DNA of 64,000 nucleotides from Marinibaculum pumilum (GTDB taxonomy: Bacteria > Pseudomonadota > Alphaproteobacteria > Ferrovibrionales > Ferrovibrionaceae). Location: assembly GCF_042646425.1 (NCBI RefSeq), contig NZ_JBHRTR010000027.1, positions 1 through 64,000 of the forward strand, given 5' to 3'. Position numbers and translations under genes: made by a program. Positions within the stretch are counted from its first letter, which is position 1. Each line of letters begins with the position of its first letter. Below, one piece after another: positions 28,901-36,146 of this stretch. The notes below the pieces were generated by a model. The model searched no databases, was not told where the DNA came from, and saw only the letters and a list, made by a program, of their open reading frames with translations.

Positions 28901-31900
28901 ATCGTCGCCGGCCCCGCCGGACAGGCTGTCGGCGCCGGAGCCGCCCGACAGCCGGTTCCCGCCGGCATCGCCGGCAAGGCTGTCGGCATGGCCGGATCCT
29001 TCGAGATCCTCGATCCCGGCCAGGGTGTCACCCGCCGCGGCGCCGCCGGTCGTGCCGGCGCCCAGGTCCACGGCGATCGCGGCGGCGGCGTTCTGGTAGC
29101 TGACCAGGTCGGTGCCGGCGCCGCCGTCATAGAGGTCGGCGCCGCCGCCATTGGCGATCAGGCTGTCGTCGCCGGCGCCGCCGGTCAGGCTGTCATTGCC
29201 GTCCCAGGACGACAGCAGGTCGTCGCCCGCGCCACCGGCCAGGCTGTTGTCGCCGCCATCGGCCTGCAGGGTGTCGGCATGGTCGGAACCAGTCAGGTTC
29301 TCCACGCCGAGGAAGACGTCGCCGAGCGCCTCGTAGCCGGCCAGGCCGCCCCATTGCAGATGCGCACGGACCCCTTCGGCCGCACCGGCATAGCTCGCCG
29401 TGTCGACCCCGTCGCCGCCGTCGAGGGTGTCGGCATGGGCACCGCCGACAAGGCTGTCGTCGCCATCCTCGCCCTCCAGCCGGTCCCGCCCGGAGCCGCC
29501 GACCAGGGTGTCGTCGCCGGCACCGCCATGAACCGTGTCCCGGCCATCCCCGGCATCGATCAGGTCGGCACCGGTGCCGCCATAGCGTTCCTCGGAGATC
29601 CGCGACGGCGCGCCGACCATGAAGTCCGCCGCGGTCAGGTCGCCAAGATCGACATCCTGCAGCACCAGGTCGATGCCGCCGTCGCCATCCAGGTCGAACA
29701 CCACGTCGGCGCCCTGCTGCATGGCGGTGGACAGCACCTCCGCCGGGTCGTCGAACAGGTCCAGCGGATTCAGGTCGAGCCGGTCGTCGCCATCGCGGTC
29801 GAAATCCGTGACGGTGGTGGTGCCGGCGACATAGTCGAAGGCGATCTGCGCGCCATAGTCGCCATAGGCGAATTTCCCGACCACGAAGACATCGTTGCCG
29901 GCACCGCCGGTCAGCAGGTCGGACCCGCCGTCGCCGGCCAGGGTGTCGTCGCCCCCCGCCCCGTAAATGCTGTCGTCGCCGCCCAGGCCGATGATCAGGC
30001 TGGCCTCGCCGTCGCCGGCCAGGCTGTCGGCATGGTGCCGGGTGCCCCAGATCTCCTCGATCCCGGTCAGGGTGTCGCCGGCGGCGAAGCCGCCATGGAT
30101 CCCACCGGCCAGGTCGATGGCGATCGCGGAGCCGGCCCAGCCGTAGTTGACAATGTCATGGCCCAGCCCGCCGTCGTACAGGTCGTCGCCGGCGCTGGCG
30201 GCATCGATCTCGTCGTCGCCGGCGCCGCCCCACAGGCTGTCGTCGCCGTCCCCGCCATCGAGCTGGTCGTTGCCGTCGCCGCCCTCCAGGCGGTCGTCGC
30301 CGCGATAGCCCCACAGGCGGTTGGCACCTGCATCGCCGGTCAGGCTGTCGCCATGGATGCCGCCATGGACGTTCTCGATACCGATGAGCGTGTCGGCGGC
30401 TGCCGCGCCGCCGGTCGTGCCGCCGGCCAGGTCGATCGCGACGCCGGCCGCCGCTGCGTAGTAGTAGGCCGCATCGTCGCCGCCGCCGCCATCGACCAGA
30501 TTGGCCCCGGCGCCTTCGACAAAGAGCGCGTCGTTGCCCTCCCCCCCGAACAGGGAATCATCGCCACCGCCGGAATAGAGTTCGTCGCGGCCCTCCAGGC
30601 CGGACAGGTGGTTGTCCCCGGCATCGCCGAACAGCACATCCCAGCCGCTGCTGCCCTCCACCCGCTCGATGCCGGTGAAAGTCACGGCCGGCGCGGTGCT
30701 GCCATAGGGGGCGTATTCGTAGACCGCGCTGCCAGCGGTGCCGGACACCGTCAGCGTGACGCCGATAAAACCGCCCAGCGAGAAGGCGATGGTGTCCGTC
30801 CCGGCGCCGCCATCGACGGTATCCAGGCCGGTGCCAACATCCAGGTAATCGTCGCCGCCGCCGCCCAGCAGCAGGTCGGCGCCGGCGCCCCCCAGCAGGC
30901 TGTCGCCCTGGTCGCTGCCGATCAGGGTGTCGTCATGGTCGGAGCCGGCCAGCCCCTCGATCCCGGCATAGCTGTCGCCGGCGGCATCGCCGCTGCCCGC
31001 CGTGGCGCCGGACAGGTCGGCCCGGACGGCAGCGGTGGCGCCGGCATAGCTGGCGATGTCCAGGCCGGCGCCGCCATCGAGGCTGTCGCCGCCGCCGCCG
31101 CCGTACAGCGTGTCGTCGCCGCCGCCGCCGGACAGGCTGTCGGCCGCGCCCTCGCCTTCCAGAAGATCGTCGCCGGCGCCGCCCTGCAGGGTGAAGGACA
31201 GGTCGCCCGCAAGCAGGATGTCGCCGGCATCCAGGTCGGCCAGGGCGGTGTCGCGCAGCACCAGGTCGGCCGTGCCGTCGCCGTCGAAGTCGAAGACGAT
31301 GTCGGCGCCCTGCTGCGTGCCGGTCGCCAGCGCCGCGGCACCGTCGGCGAACAGGCCCAGCGCGGACAGGTCGATGACATCGTCGCCGGCCTGGTCGAAA
31401 TCGGCGATCGTGTCGGTGCCCAGGTCGTAGACGAAGCGGTCGTCGCCGGCACCGCCGGTCAGCAGGTCGGCGCCCGCCCCACCGTCCAGCGTGTCGCGCC
31501 CGGCTCCGCCGTCGAGGATATCGTCGCCGGCGCGGCCGAGCAGCAGGTTGCGTCCGCCACCGCCGGTGAGGGTGTCTTCGAAACCGGTCGCCGCGACATG
31601 TTCCAGCCCGTCCAGGCTGTCGCCCGCTGCTGCTCCGCCCTGCGTGCCGGCGGCAAGGTCGATGGCGATGCCCTGCGCCGCCGCGCCATAGTCGACCAGG
31701 TCGTAGCCTGCGCCGCCGATCAGGGTCGCGGCGCCGCCACCCTGTGCGTACAGCAGGTCATTGCCGTCGCCGCCGTCCAGGCTGTCCTGGGTCGCAGCGG
31801 CGCCGGACCCCGATCCGGGCAGCGGACCGGCATGCAGGATATCGTCGCCGCTGCCGCCATGGAGGACGTCGCTTCCGTCCCCGCCGACCAGGAGGTCGGT

Positions 31901-34900
31901 GCCGAAGCCGCCTTCGAAATTGTCTCTGGCATCGCTGCCCAGCAGGGTGTCGTTGCCGTCATCGCCACGGGCATAGGACAGGCCTGTGCCGGCATCGATG
32001 GCGATGCTGTCGTCGCCGGCGCCGCCATAGGCGTAGCTGGCGCTGTCCGGACCGGTGGCGACGATCGCGATGACATCGTCGCCGGCATGACCGTCGACAC
32101 TGGCATAGCCGCCGGCATTCGCGACATCGATCCGGTCGTCGCCATCGCGGCCATAGACAGAGCCCCCCGCCCCGGAGAGCTCGACGACATCGTCGCCGGC
32201 GCCGCCGTCGGCGTAGATGCCGCCGCCGTCCGACGCCAGCCGAAGGGTGTCATCGCCGGCTTCGCCGTACGCGGAGAGACTGCCTGCCGCCGAGGCCTGC
32301 GCCTGCACAAGGTCGGCGCCGTCACCGCCACGGAACGATCCATAGCCCGTGTCGGTCATGCCGCCGTCGATGGTGTCGTCGCCGGCACCGCCGACAATCG
32401 TATCGCCGCCGCCGCCGCCCTCCAGCCGGTTGGCGCCGGCATCGCCGGTCAGCCTGTCGGCGAAGGCGGATCCGACCAGATGCTCGACATTCGCGATCAG
32501 GTCGCCGGTGCCGCCGCCGTGGACACCGTCGACCTGTGTCCCGCTGGCGAGGTCGACCGTGACCCCCGCCGCGCCCGCATAGCTCGCCGTGTCGCTGCCG
32601 TCGCCGCCGTCGAGGGTATCGGCCCCGGCGCCGCCCACCAGGGTGTCGTCGCCGTCGCTGCCATCCAGGCTGTCGTCCCCGCCGCCGCCTGCCAGCAGGT
32701 TGTCCCCGGCATCGCCGGTCAGGGTGTCGTCGAGGCCTGACCCGATCAGGTTCTCGATATCGTCATAGCCGTCGCCGGCGGCATCGCCCAGGCTGCCGCC
32801 AACGGCCAGGTCTGCGACCACACCTTCCGTGGCGCTTTCGTAACTGGCGGCATCGATCCCGTCGCCGCCATGCAGGGCGTCGACGCCGGCGCCGCCATCC
32901 AGGACATCGTCGCCGGCATCGCCGAACAGCTGGTCGTTGTTGCCGCCGCCGCTGAGGCTGTCATTGCCGGCCTCGCCCCGCAGCCTGTCATATCCGTCGC
33001 GGCCGATGACGATATCGTCGCCGTCGCCGGCATCGATATAGCTGCCCACCACCGGGGTAAGGTCGAATTCGCCGCCATGAATGGTGTCGTCATGGGCGGA
33101 GCCGATGAAGAACAGCGGCACCCCTTCGAAGACGTCACCCGCCGCCTCGCCGGCCGTGCCGCCGGTCAGGACATCGAAGGCGACACCTTCCAGCGCGTCG
33201 GCGTAGGAGATGATGTTGCTGCCGGCCTGATCGTCGGTCGTGGCGACGAAGGTGTCGGCACCTAGGCCGCCGACCATGGTGGTCCGGCCGTAGCCGCCCA
33301 GCAGGCTGTCATCGCCGTCGCCGCCGAGCAGGGTGGAATCGCCGACCAGGCTGATCAGGGTATCCGCGCCGGCACCGCCGGCCAGAAGGTCGCTGCCGGT
33401 GCGGCCGTTCAGGGAATCGTCGCCATCGCCGCCGGACAGGGTATTGCCCAGCATGTCGCCTTCCAGGGTGTCGGCGTGCTGGCTGCCGGCGATATTCTCG
33501 ATCCCGGACAGGGTATCGCCCGCCGCGCCGCCGCCGACGGAACCGTTCGACAGATTGACCAGCACCCCCGCCCCGGCGGTGGCGTAGCTCGCCGTGTCGC
33601 TGCCCTCGCCGCCGTCGAGGCTGTCGGCGCCGTCGCCGCCGGCCAGGGTATCGTCACCGCCGCCGCCGCGCAGGGTGTCGTCGCCGGTGCCGCCTTCGAT
33701 GCGGTTCGCGGCACCGTCGCCGATGACGGTGTCGTCGTAGGTCGAGCCGATCAGGTCCTCGATGCCGTCATAGCTGTCGCCATAGGCATGTCCCCCGGTG
33801 CCGCCGGTGGACAGGTCCGCCCCGATGCCGCCGCCGGCGGCAATGTAGGACACGGCGTCCCTGCCATCCCCGCCCACCATCGTTCTGGCGCCGTAATCGC
33901 CGGCCACCAGCGTGTCGTCGCCCCCCGCCCCGACAAGGGTGTCATTGCCGAGGAAGGCTTCCAGCACATTGTCCTGGTCGTCGCCGGTCAGGCTGTCGGA
34001 ATGCCTGGAGCCGCGGATATTCTCGATCGAGGTCAGGGTGTCGCCGGCGGCCCCGCCGCCCACGAAACCGGTGGACAGGTCGACCTGCACCGCCGTCGAC
34101 GCGCCGGCATAGCTGGCAGTGTCGCTGCCATCGCCACCGTCAATGCTGTCGGCGCCGGCGCCGCCTTCCAGGCGGTTGTCGCCGTCATCGCCCAACAGGG
34201 TGTCGTTGAAGCCGGAGCCGGTCAGGTTCTCGATGCCGTCATAGCTGTCGCCGTCCGCCTCGCCGAGGCTGCCGCCCGCGCCCACACTCGCAACCACCGC
34301 GCCCCCGGCCGCCGCGTAGGAGGCGGTGTCCGACCCGGCACCGCCGCGCAGGGTATCGGCGCCGGTCCCGCCCGCGAGGGTATCGTCGCCGGCGCCGCCT
34401 TCCAGGCTGTCGGCACCGCCGCCGCCATCCAGCAGGTTGGCGCCGGCGTCGCCGCCCAGGGTGTCGTCATGGGCGGACGCGGTCAGACCTTCGACACCGG
34501 CGAAACTGTCGCCGTCCGCCTCACCCAGGCTGCCCCCAAGGTCGAGGGAAACCGCCACGCCGTCGGCGGCGGCGGCATAGCTGGCGATATCCGTCCCCGC
34601 GCCGCCGACCAGGCTGTCGGCACCGGCGCCGCCATCCAGGGTGTCGTGACCGTCGCCGCCCTGCAGGCTGTCATCGCCATCGCCGCCGGACAGGCTGTCC
34701 TGCCAGCGGCCGCCGTCGAGGCTGTCGTCCCCGTCATTGCCGGTCAGGCTGTCATTGCCGTCGCCGCCGGACAGGACGTTGTTGCCGCCATCGCCGCTCA
34801 GGGTATCGTGGCTGCGACCGCCGATCAGGCCCTCGATGCCGTCATAGCTGTCGCCGGCCGCATCGCCCTGGAGGCCGCCGGTGGACAGGTCCGCCGCGAC

Positions 34901-35983
34901 CTTGTCCCAGGTGGCGGCATAGGATGCGGCATCCATGCCCGCCCCGCCGACCAGGCTGTCGGCGCCGGCGCCGCCCGCCAGGGTGTCGTCCCCGGCACCG
35001 CCGTCGAGGGTATCCGCGCCGGCCAGCCCCTCCAGGACATTGTCGAGGCTGTCGCCGGCCAGGCTGTCGTCATGGGCGGTGCCGGCCAGGTTCTCGATCG
35101 CCGTCAGGGTGTCGCCCGCGGCGGCGCCGGCCATGAAACCGGTGGACAGGTCGATCTGCGCCGCCACGCCGGCATCGGCATAGCTGGCGGTATCGCGGCC
35201 GGCGCCACCGTCCAGGCTGTCGTTGCCGGCGCCGCCCTGCAGGCGGTTGTCGCCATCGTCGCCGACCAGGGTATCGTCGAAGGCCGAGCCGATGAGATTC
35301 TCGATCTCGGTATAGCTGTCGCCGGCGGCATCGCCCTGGCTGCCACCGTTTGCCAGGTCGGCGACCACGGCCGCCGCAGCCGTCACGTAGGACGCCGTGT
35401 CGGTTTGGTCGGGCCCGTACTCGGTCGGCCCGTGACCGATCAGCATGTCGGCGCCGGCGCCGCCGATCAGGGTGTCGTTGCCGCTGGTGCCGGAGATATG
35501 GCCGGGATCGACCCCGGCATAGAGGGTGTCGTTGCCGGCGCCGCCGATCAGCAGGTCGTCGCCGCTGTCGCCGTCCAGGCTGTCGTCGCCGTCACCGCCC
35601 CGCAGCTCGTCGCTTGCCCAGCTGCCGTCGATCGTGTCGGCGAAGGCGCTGCCGATGACCCCTTCGAATCCGTCGAGGTCGTCGCCGGCCGCTTCCCCGC
35701 CGAAACTGAAGGAGAACAGGTGCAGGCTGACATCGACGCCGCCCGCGGCATCTTCATAGGAGACGAAGTCGCGACCCGCGCCGCCATCCATGGTGTCCGC
35801 GCCGGCGCCGCCGCTCAGGGTGTCGTCGCCGTCGCCGCCGTCCAGGCTGTCGTCGCCGCCATCGCCGTGAAGGAGATCGTCCCCGTCCAGCCCCGACAGG
35901 GTATCGTCGCCGGCCAGGCCGTGGAGGGTGTCGTCCAGGGCCGTGCCGTCGAGATCGTCGTTTCCGGGCGTCCCGTCAGACAA
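22904..35983 (-). CDS. Giant RTX (haemolysin-type calcium-binding repeat) protein, 4359 residues
   Basis: Almost the whole protein is GGxGxDxLx nonapeptide repeats, which bind Ca2+ and fold as parallel beta-rolls after export. Blocks are separated by inserts of the type ASYxxAxxGVxVDLxxGTTGGxAAGDTLxGIENLxGS. No signal peptide, enzyme or classical adhesin domain is seen. Five serralysin (M10) C-terminal-like modules, with FDFDGDGxxDLVLxxT and an ending near DFxV, lie at about 31204-31446, 29611-29898, 25531-25766, 24041-24319 and the true C-terminus 22907-23198 (ending DDFLV). A ladder of about 20-residue repeats is encoded at 31905-32375 and an FSLGG module at about 30625-30790. Five EGVRAH units lie between about 26.5 and 29.4 kb. 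The start is TTG at 35983 with AGGGG 7 nt upstream. Secretion by a type I system encoded elsewhere is inferred. Confidence 0.9.
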   Translation of the reverse strand: MSDGTPGNDDLDGTALDDTLHGLAGDDTLSGLDGDDLLHGDGGDDSLDGGDGDDTLSGGAGADTMDGGAGRDFVSYEDAAGGVDVSLHLFSFSFGGEAAGDDLDGFEGVIGSAFADTIDGSWASDELRGGDGDDSLDGDSGDDLLIGGAGNDTLYAGVDPGHISGTSGNDTLIGGAGADMLIGHGPTEYGPDQTDTASYVTAAAAVVADLANGGSQGDAAGDSYTEIENLIGSAFDDTLVGDDGDNRLQGGAGNDSLDGGAGRDTASYADAGVAAQIDLSTGFMAGAAAGDTLTAIENLAGTAHDDSLAGDSLDNVLEGLAGADTLDGGAGDDTLAGGAGADSLVGGAGMDAASYAATWDKVAADLSTGGLQGDAAGDSYDGIEGLIGGRSHDTLSGDGGNNVLSGGDGNDSLTGNDGDDSLDGGRWQDSLSGGDGDDSLQGGDGHDTLDGGAGADSLVGGAGTDIASYAAAADGVAVSLDLGGSLGEADGDSFAGVEGLTASAHDDTLGGDAGANLLDGGGGADSLEGGAGDDTLAGGTGADTLRGGAGSDTASYAAAGGAVVASVGAGGSLGEADGDSYDGIENLTGSGFNDTLLGDDGDNRLEGGAGADSIDGGDGSDTASYAGASTAVQVDLSTGFVGGGAAGDTLTSIENIRGSRHSDSLTGDDQDNVLEAFLGNDTLVGAGGDDTLVAGDYGARTMVGGDGRDAVSYIAAGGGIGADLSTGGTGGHAYGDSYDGIEDLIGSTYDDTVIGDGAANRIEGGTGDDTLRGGGGDDTLAGGDGADSLDGGEGSDTASYATAGAGVLVNLSNGSVGGGAAGDTLSGIENIAGSQHADTLEGDMLGNTLSGGDGDDSLNGRTGSDLLAGGAGADTLISLVGDSTLLGGDGDDSLLGGYGRTTMVGGLGADTFVATTDDQAGSNIISYADALEGVAFDVLTGGTAGEAAGDVFEGVPLFFIGSAHDDTIHGGEFDLTPVVGSYIDAGDGDDIVIGRDGYDRLRGEAGNDSLSGGGNNDQLFGDAGDDVLDGGAGVDALHGGDGIDAASYESATEGVVADLAVGGSLGDAAGDGYDDIENLIGSGLDDTLTGDAGDNLLAGGGGDDSLDGSDGDDTLVGGAGADTLDGGDGSDTASYAGAAGVTVDLASGTQVDGVHGGGTGDLIANVEHLVGSAFADRLTGDAGANRLEGGGGGDTIVGGAGDDTIDGGMTDTGYGSFRGGDGADLVQAQASAAGSLSAYGEAGDDTLRLASDGGGIYADGGAGDDVVELSGAGGSVYGRDGDDRIDVANAGGYASVDGHAGDDVIAIVATGPDSASYAYGGAGDDSIAIDAGTGLSYARGDDGNDTLLGSDARDNFEGGFGTDLLVGGDGSDVLHGGSGDDILHAGPLPGSGSGAAATQDSLDGGDGNDLLYAQGGGAATLIGGAGYDLVDYGAAAQGIAIDLAAGTQGGAAAGDSLDGLEHVAATGFEDTLTGGGGRNLLLGRAGDDILDGGAGRDTLDGGAGADLLTGGAGDDRFVYDLGTDTIADFDQAGDDVIDLSALGLFADGAAALATGTQQGADIVFDFDGDGTADLVLRDTALADLDAGDILLAGDLSFTLQGGAGDDLLEGEGAADSLSGGGGDDTLYGGGGGDSLDGGAGLDIASYAGATAAVRADLSGATAGSGDAAGDSYAGIEGLAGSDHDDTLIGSDQGDSLLGGAGADLLLGGGGDDYLDVGTGLDTVDGGAGTDTIAFSLGGFIGVTLTVSGTAGSAVYEYAPYGSTAPAVTFTGIERVEGSSGWDVLFGDAGDNHLSGLEGRDELYSGGGDDSLFGGEGNDALFVEGAGANLVDGGGGDDAAYYYAAAAGVAIDLAGGTTGGAAAADTLIGIENVHGGIHGDSLTGDAGANRLWGYRGDDRLEGGDGNDQLDGGDGDDSLWGGAGDDEIDAASAGDDLYDGGLGHDIVNYGWAGSAIAIDLAGGIHGGFAAGDTLTGIEEIWGTRHHADSLAGDGEASLIIGLGGDDSIYGAGGDDTLAGDGGSDLLTGGAGNDVFVVGKFAYGDYGAQIAFDYVAGTTTVTDFDRDGDDRLDLNPLDLFDDPAEVLSTAMQQGADVVFDLDGDGGIDLVLQDVDLGDLTAADFMVGAPSRISEERYGGTGADLIDAGDGRDTVHGGAGDDTLVGGSGRDRLEGEDGDDSLVGGAHADTLDGGDGVDTASYAGAAEGVRAHLQWGGLAGYEALGDVFLGVENLTGSDHADTLQADGGDNSLAGGAGDDLLSSWDGNDSLTGGAGDDSLIANGGGADLYDGGAGTDLVSYQNAAAAIAVDLGAGTTGGAAAGDTLAGIEDLEGSGHADSLAGDAGGNRLSGGSGADSLSGGAGDDTLTGGGHGDSLDGGAGVDTASYAGNGYGVQVNLATGATGLGAAGDTLTGIENLDGSGLADSLVGDAGANLLSGGGGADRLEGGAGDDTLAGGLGADTLRGDGGIDTASYAGAAEGVRAHLQYGGLAGAEALGDVFNGVENLQGSDHGDTLQADGGDNRLEGGAGDDLLSSWDGDDSLFGGAGDDTMAANGGGADLYDGGDGIDRLSYLNATSGVTVDLAADSTDGGAAGDTVTGVENLTGSDFGDTLAGDSLENVLTGLDGDDRLTGNDGDDLLSGGLGADSLIGGAGRDTVSFAGAEEGVRAHLQYGGLAGAEALGDVYNGIEALTGSNLGDTLQADSGDNLLDGAGGNDLLSSWDGNDTLTGGAGNDTLIANGGGADSYDGGAGIDEISYFNAAAGVVLDLSTGSLGGWAAGDSMSGFERAEGSNSHGDSLTGDAGANTLRGLGGGDLLDGGDGADRLEGGSDADTLIGGLGADTLRGDGGNDTASYAGATEGVRAHLQYGGLAGAAALGDVFNSVENLIGSDHDDTLQADAADNRLEGGAGDDLLSSWAGNDSLIGGAGDDTMAANGAGSDLYDGGAGIDEVSYYNATGGIAVDLGAGTTGGGATGDTLAGIEHLVGSAGAADTLTGDGGDNRLSGIGGADLLSGGAGDDTLDGSGGDDTLNGGAGADLIDGGGGTDTASWAGAAEGVSVDLGSGTTGGGAAGDTATGIEDLVGSAHGDSLTGDSLNNRIDGGDGNDILSGGIGIDRLYGEGGDDTLVGGAGTDRFWGGDGVDTASYAGASEGVRAHLQWGGLAGADALGDLFFDVENLVGSDHGDTLQANGLDNSLEGGAGDDLLSSWDGDDSLAGGTGDDTLVANGGGADLYDGGTGIDRISYVNAGAGIALDLATGAGGGAASGDTVSGIEHVEGSGHADTLTGDAAGNLLAGLGGADLLDGGDGDDTLVGGGAGDSLTGGAGTDLASYADNAYGVQVDLGAGTTGLGATGDILTGIENLLGSAHSDTLTGDSLDNALRGRDGNDSLSGADGDDCLEGGAGDDILSGGAGSDRFVYTSGTDIVTDFGATDVIDLIALGYLEDSAAALAAGSQQGADVAFDFDGDGSTDLILRNTSIGALEVEDFYIVSGAPLSAVYDFGAPGTAGADLRDGTSAADYLEGLAGDDSLSGLSGDDLLNGGAGADLLDGGEGTDTATYADATAGVAVDLKLAVQVGTGEAAGDRLLGISNLIGSNHRDTLTGDDGDNVIRGGYGRDWLYGGAGSDTLLGGESSDDMLFADSGDGVADHYNGGVGGGDQLSYEFADAAVTIDLQGGAHGGAALGDTILGIEKVHGTDFGDTIIGDDDPGGSALTADRRYYYGLDGDDSLVGGAAANLMKGHDGNDTILGGVWNDTLWGMDGDDRVYGGSGDDEIAGFGNGNDLYDGGEGTDYLYFASATAGVFIDLTSGVTGGFAAGDTLRSIEQLGGGAHGDTLAGSATDDLIIGYAGDDSLSGGGGDDTMSGGSGNDTLAGGAGNDVLVGDVGANSLTGGAGDDRFVYGRTSVERGGSGAASETVGAMTVFDFDQDGDDVIDLREAKYFATSADVALTGVQQGTDVVFDFQGDGIVDLVLKDTVLEALAAADFIVSGVVLPTYDWTPETLTGSADADLLDGSGGDDVLNGLGGDDTLVGGPGADTMDGGEGIDTASYAGSTTGVHVDLGNAGAQFPSGTEASGDVLSGIENLLGSDFSDQLSDGSGNNLLDGGAGNDFLSEGAGDDTLLGGDGDDYLKARGAGADYLPVPGDGSDYFDGGAGIDQLRFADFLEGVAVDLEAGTTGGGATGDTITGIENIVGTSHDDTLLGDSLDNALSGESGNDLIDGRAGDDKLYGGDGDDSLDGGQGRDYIDGDLGNDRISGGAGWDGMIGGEGDDIFVIDGMDLSSLADPVFDFYGDPVATGEAIADFCDEGDDTIDLTALNLFASPAEALSLAMQTGNDITFDFDGDSQTDLILENTALGILTEDDFLV
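26300..28650 (-). repeat. Segmental duplication, copy in the 4359-residue RTX gene
   Basis: This stretch is nearly identical, colinear and in frame with 39830-42180 in the other giant gene. Anchors keep an offset of 13525-13526 bp: CCCATTGCAG at 26521 and 40047, and GGCCCGCGCC at 28036 and 41561. It encodes three EGVRAH units and a DTASWAGAAEGVSVDL unit. Boundaries are approximate. Confidence 0.8.
31905..32375 (-). repeat. Ladder of ~20-residue acidic repeats (4359-residue RTX protein)
   Basis: Here the nonapeptide pattern gives way to units of about 20-22 residues containing GxAGDDxIxIxxxxG, for example SYAYGGAGDDSIAID and SVYGRDGDDRIDVANAGG. The corresponding block in the other protein is at 49915-50650. 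A right-handed beta-helix is a plausible fold, by inference. Confidence 0.75.
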
Positions 35984-36048
35984 GACACGTCCCCTGTTGG
36001 TGGCCTGATCAACACTTTCGTCAGTTTATACGGTGCAGGATTGCAGGA

Positions 36049-36069
36049 TCAACCAAGGGTTCAGTAAAT
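36049..36069. promoter_or_regulatory. Motif shared upstream of both RTX genes (copy 1)
   Basis: The plus strand reads TCAACCAAGGGTTCAGTAAAT, 66 bp before the TTG start of the 4359-residue gene. It shares TCAACC-AGGG-T-T-AAT with the sequence at 51438-51458. A common regulator site or a relic of gene duplication is possible. Confidence 0.4.
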
Positions 36070-36146
36070 CACCAAGTTGCGCGCGCTGGTATTCGGATCC
36101 TGATTGCGAGCGATTTCCTGGCGGCGCTTCGCAACTCCTCCCGCCG

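Noticed and set aside
22904..35983. Serralysin-type metalloprotease
   Set aside because: Only the C-terminal RTX/M10-like modules are present. No HExxHxxGxxH zinc motif was seen in either giant protein.
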